22,593 nucleotides of DNA from NCBI GenBank assembly GCA_003476705.1, contig DMVM01000099.1, positions 1 through 22,593 of the forward strand, read 5' to 3'. The notes beneath the pieces are model-generated. The model was not told the DNA's origin. It searched no databases and worked only from the letters and a program-made list of their open reading frames with translations. Shown in pieces: positions 21,829 through 22,593 of the stretch. This stretch comes from Coprothermobacter sp. (lineage in GTDB: Bacteria; Coprothermobacterota; Coprothermobacteria; Coprothermobacterales; Coprothermobacteraceae). Made by a program: the position numbers and the translations under genes. Every line of letters begins with the position of its first letter. Positions within the stretch are counted from its first letter, which is position 1.

Positions 21829-22593
21829 TTAGCTATCCTCACACATTTCTTTTACAAGTTTAACAATCTTGTCTTTAGATGGCAATACGAATTTTTCCAA
21901 AGGTCTGCTGTAGGGTAGTGGCACATCAGGTACGGCTATTCTTCTTGGAGGCACTTTGAGGCTAGGTAAAGCACTTTCAGCTACCACCGCGATTATCTCT
22001 CCAGTTAAACCATAGCTTAGATAATCCTCATCTACAACTAGGAGCCTGCCAGTTTTTGCAACGGAGTTCAAAATGGTTTCTTTGTCAAGTGGTACAAGTG
22101 TTCGAAGATCAATAATTTCAACGTTTATTCCTTCTTTGTCCAGTTCCTGCGCAGCCCACAGTGCTTCATATACCATCCTGGACGCAGTAACTATGGTAAT
22201 GTCGCCACCTTCGCGAACGATGTTAGCTTGCCCGAATGGAATAGTATAAGGTTCTTCTGGAACTTCTACAGCTGCCTCCTCAGGTGAAGGCATCCAACCG
22301 AGCCCTTGGAGTCCTTTGTGGAAGAAATACATCACGGGGTTATCGTCTCTTATAGCCGATATCATAAGACCTTTTGCATCATAAGAGTTGGAAGGAACAA
22401 CCACCTTTAGTCCGGGCACATGAGCAAAAATACCGTACAAGGTTTGAGAATGTTGTGCAGCATCGCTATAACCAGCTCCTATGGCTGTCATTACTACCAC
22501 TGGAACCTTTACATTTCCATTGGACATGTAGGTGACTTTGGCGATGTGGTTGTATATTTGATCCATAGCGACACCAAAGAAGTCCACAAACAT
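21829..22593 (-). CDS. acoB: 2-oxo acid / acetoin dehydrogenase E1 component, beta subunit (5' end outside window)
   Basis: Pyrimidine-binding half of the thiamine-diphosphate E1 heterotetramer that oxidises the substrate and passes the acyl unit to lipoate. The visible 254 residues contain VAMDQIYNHIAKVTYMSNG, IGAGYSDAAQHSQTLYGIF, HVPGLKVVVPSNSYDAKGL, AIRDDNPVMYFFHKGL, and the transketolase C-terminal domain with IVTASRMVYEALWAAQEL, VEIIDLRTLVPLD and DVPLPYSRPLEKFVLPS. The family is about 325 long, so roughly 70 N-terminal residues lie past the right edge. Assignment to acetoin (AcoB) rather than pyruvate or branched-chain E1 rests mainly on AcoX nearby; the partner E1-alpha is expected upstream, outside the window. 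Confidence 0.88.
   Translation of the reverse strand: MFVDFFGVAMDQIYNHIAKVTYMSNGNVKVPVVVMTAIGAGYSDAAQHSQTLYGIFAHVPGLKVVVPSNSYDAKGLMISAIRDDNPVMYFFHKGLQGLGWMPSPEEAAVEVPEEPYTIPFGQANIVREGGDITIVTASRMVYEALWAAQELDKEGINVEIIDLRTLVPLDKETILNSVAKTGRLLVVDEDYLSYGLTGEIIAVVAESALPSLKVPPRRIAVPDVPLPYSRPLEKFVLPSKDKIVKLVKEMCEDS

Noticed and set aside
21597..21863. Open frame of 88 codons on the + strand, Phe/Tyr-rich
   Set aside because: It is antisense to the lipoyl-domain protein, whose motifs are unmistakable; the composition reflects the reverse of a Glu/Lys-rich gene.
1..22593. Mobile elements, CRISPR arrays, toxin-antitoxin or defence systems, tRNA or rRNA genes
   Set aside because: None seen on either strand; genes are housekeeping, transport or metabolic and closely packed with consistent codon use.

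Overview
The window looks like an ordinary chromosomal stretch from a low-to-mid GC anaerobic bacterium. It has no IS elements, phage genes, CRISPR arrays or RNA genes. Genes are tightly packed, with many ATGA- or TTGA-type stop/start overlaps, frequent TTG and GTG starts, and Shine-Dalgarno sites of the GAGGTGA / AAAGGAGG kind. The mix of a Firmicutes-like clpC-radA-yacL-ispDF-cysS-rlmB gene order, a DUF501 gene, paired phosphofructokinases of two types and a compact lipoate system would fit a deep-branching thermophilic anaerobe such as Coprothermobacter. That placement is inference from general knowledge and was not tested.

Layout. Positions 1-2393 (+): the 3' part of pyruvate kinase, a small FtsB/DivIC-like septum protein, a DUF501 protein and thioredoxin reductase, all overlapping or adjacent. 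Positions 2408-10263 (+): clpC, radA, a membrane PIN-TRAM protein (YacL type), a fused ispD-ispF, cysS and a SpoU/RlmB-type rRNA methyltransferase. This keeps the order of the well-known Bacillus subtilis block but lacks ctsR-mcsA-mcsB, disA, gltX, cysE and mrnC. Positions 10227-12215 (-): two adjacent phosphofructokinases. The first in the operon carries the residues of pyrophosphate-dependent enzymes and the second those of ATP-dependent enzymes. Positions 12304-17400 (+): a clear promoter, a leader hairpin, a BMP-family lipoprotein, a terminator, a leader with a possible 42-codon ORF, an ABC ATPase and two permeases, closed by a strong terminator. This is a nucleoside-type importer. Positions 17401-18903: endonuclease IV (-) and a divergent two-TM protein of unknown function (+).

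Positions 18936-22593 hold the most unusual part, an acetoin-dehydrogenase-like 2-oxo acid dehydrogenase locus. On the + strand are an E2 acyltransferase with no lipoyl domain, AcoX, and a short lipoate-protein ligase. On the - strand, converging on them, are E1-beta and a free-standing lipoyl-domain protein of about 75 residues. The swinging arm and the acyltransferase core, normally one polypeptide, are thus separate genes in opposite transcription units. The likely working model is that LplA loads lipoate on the small protein, E1 transfers the C2 unit to it, and the E2 core hands it to CoA. E1-alpha and E3 are not in the window; E1-alpha probably lies just beyond the right edge.

There is no gene-free stretch over 300 bases. 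The largest gaps are 12216-12386 and 13539-13790, and both hold regulatory signals described below.
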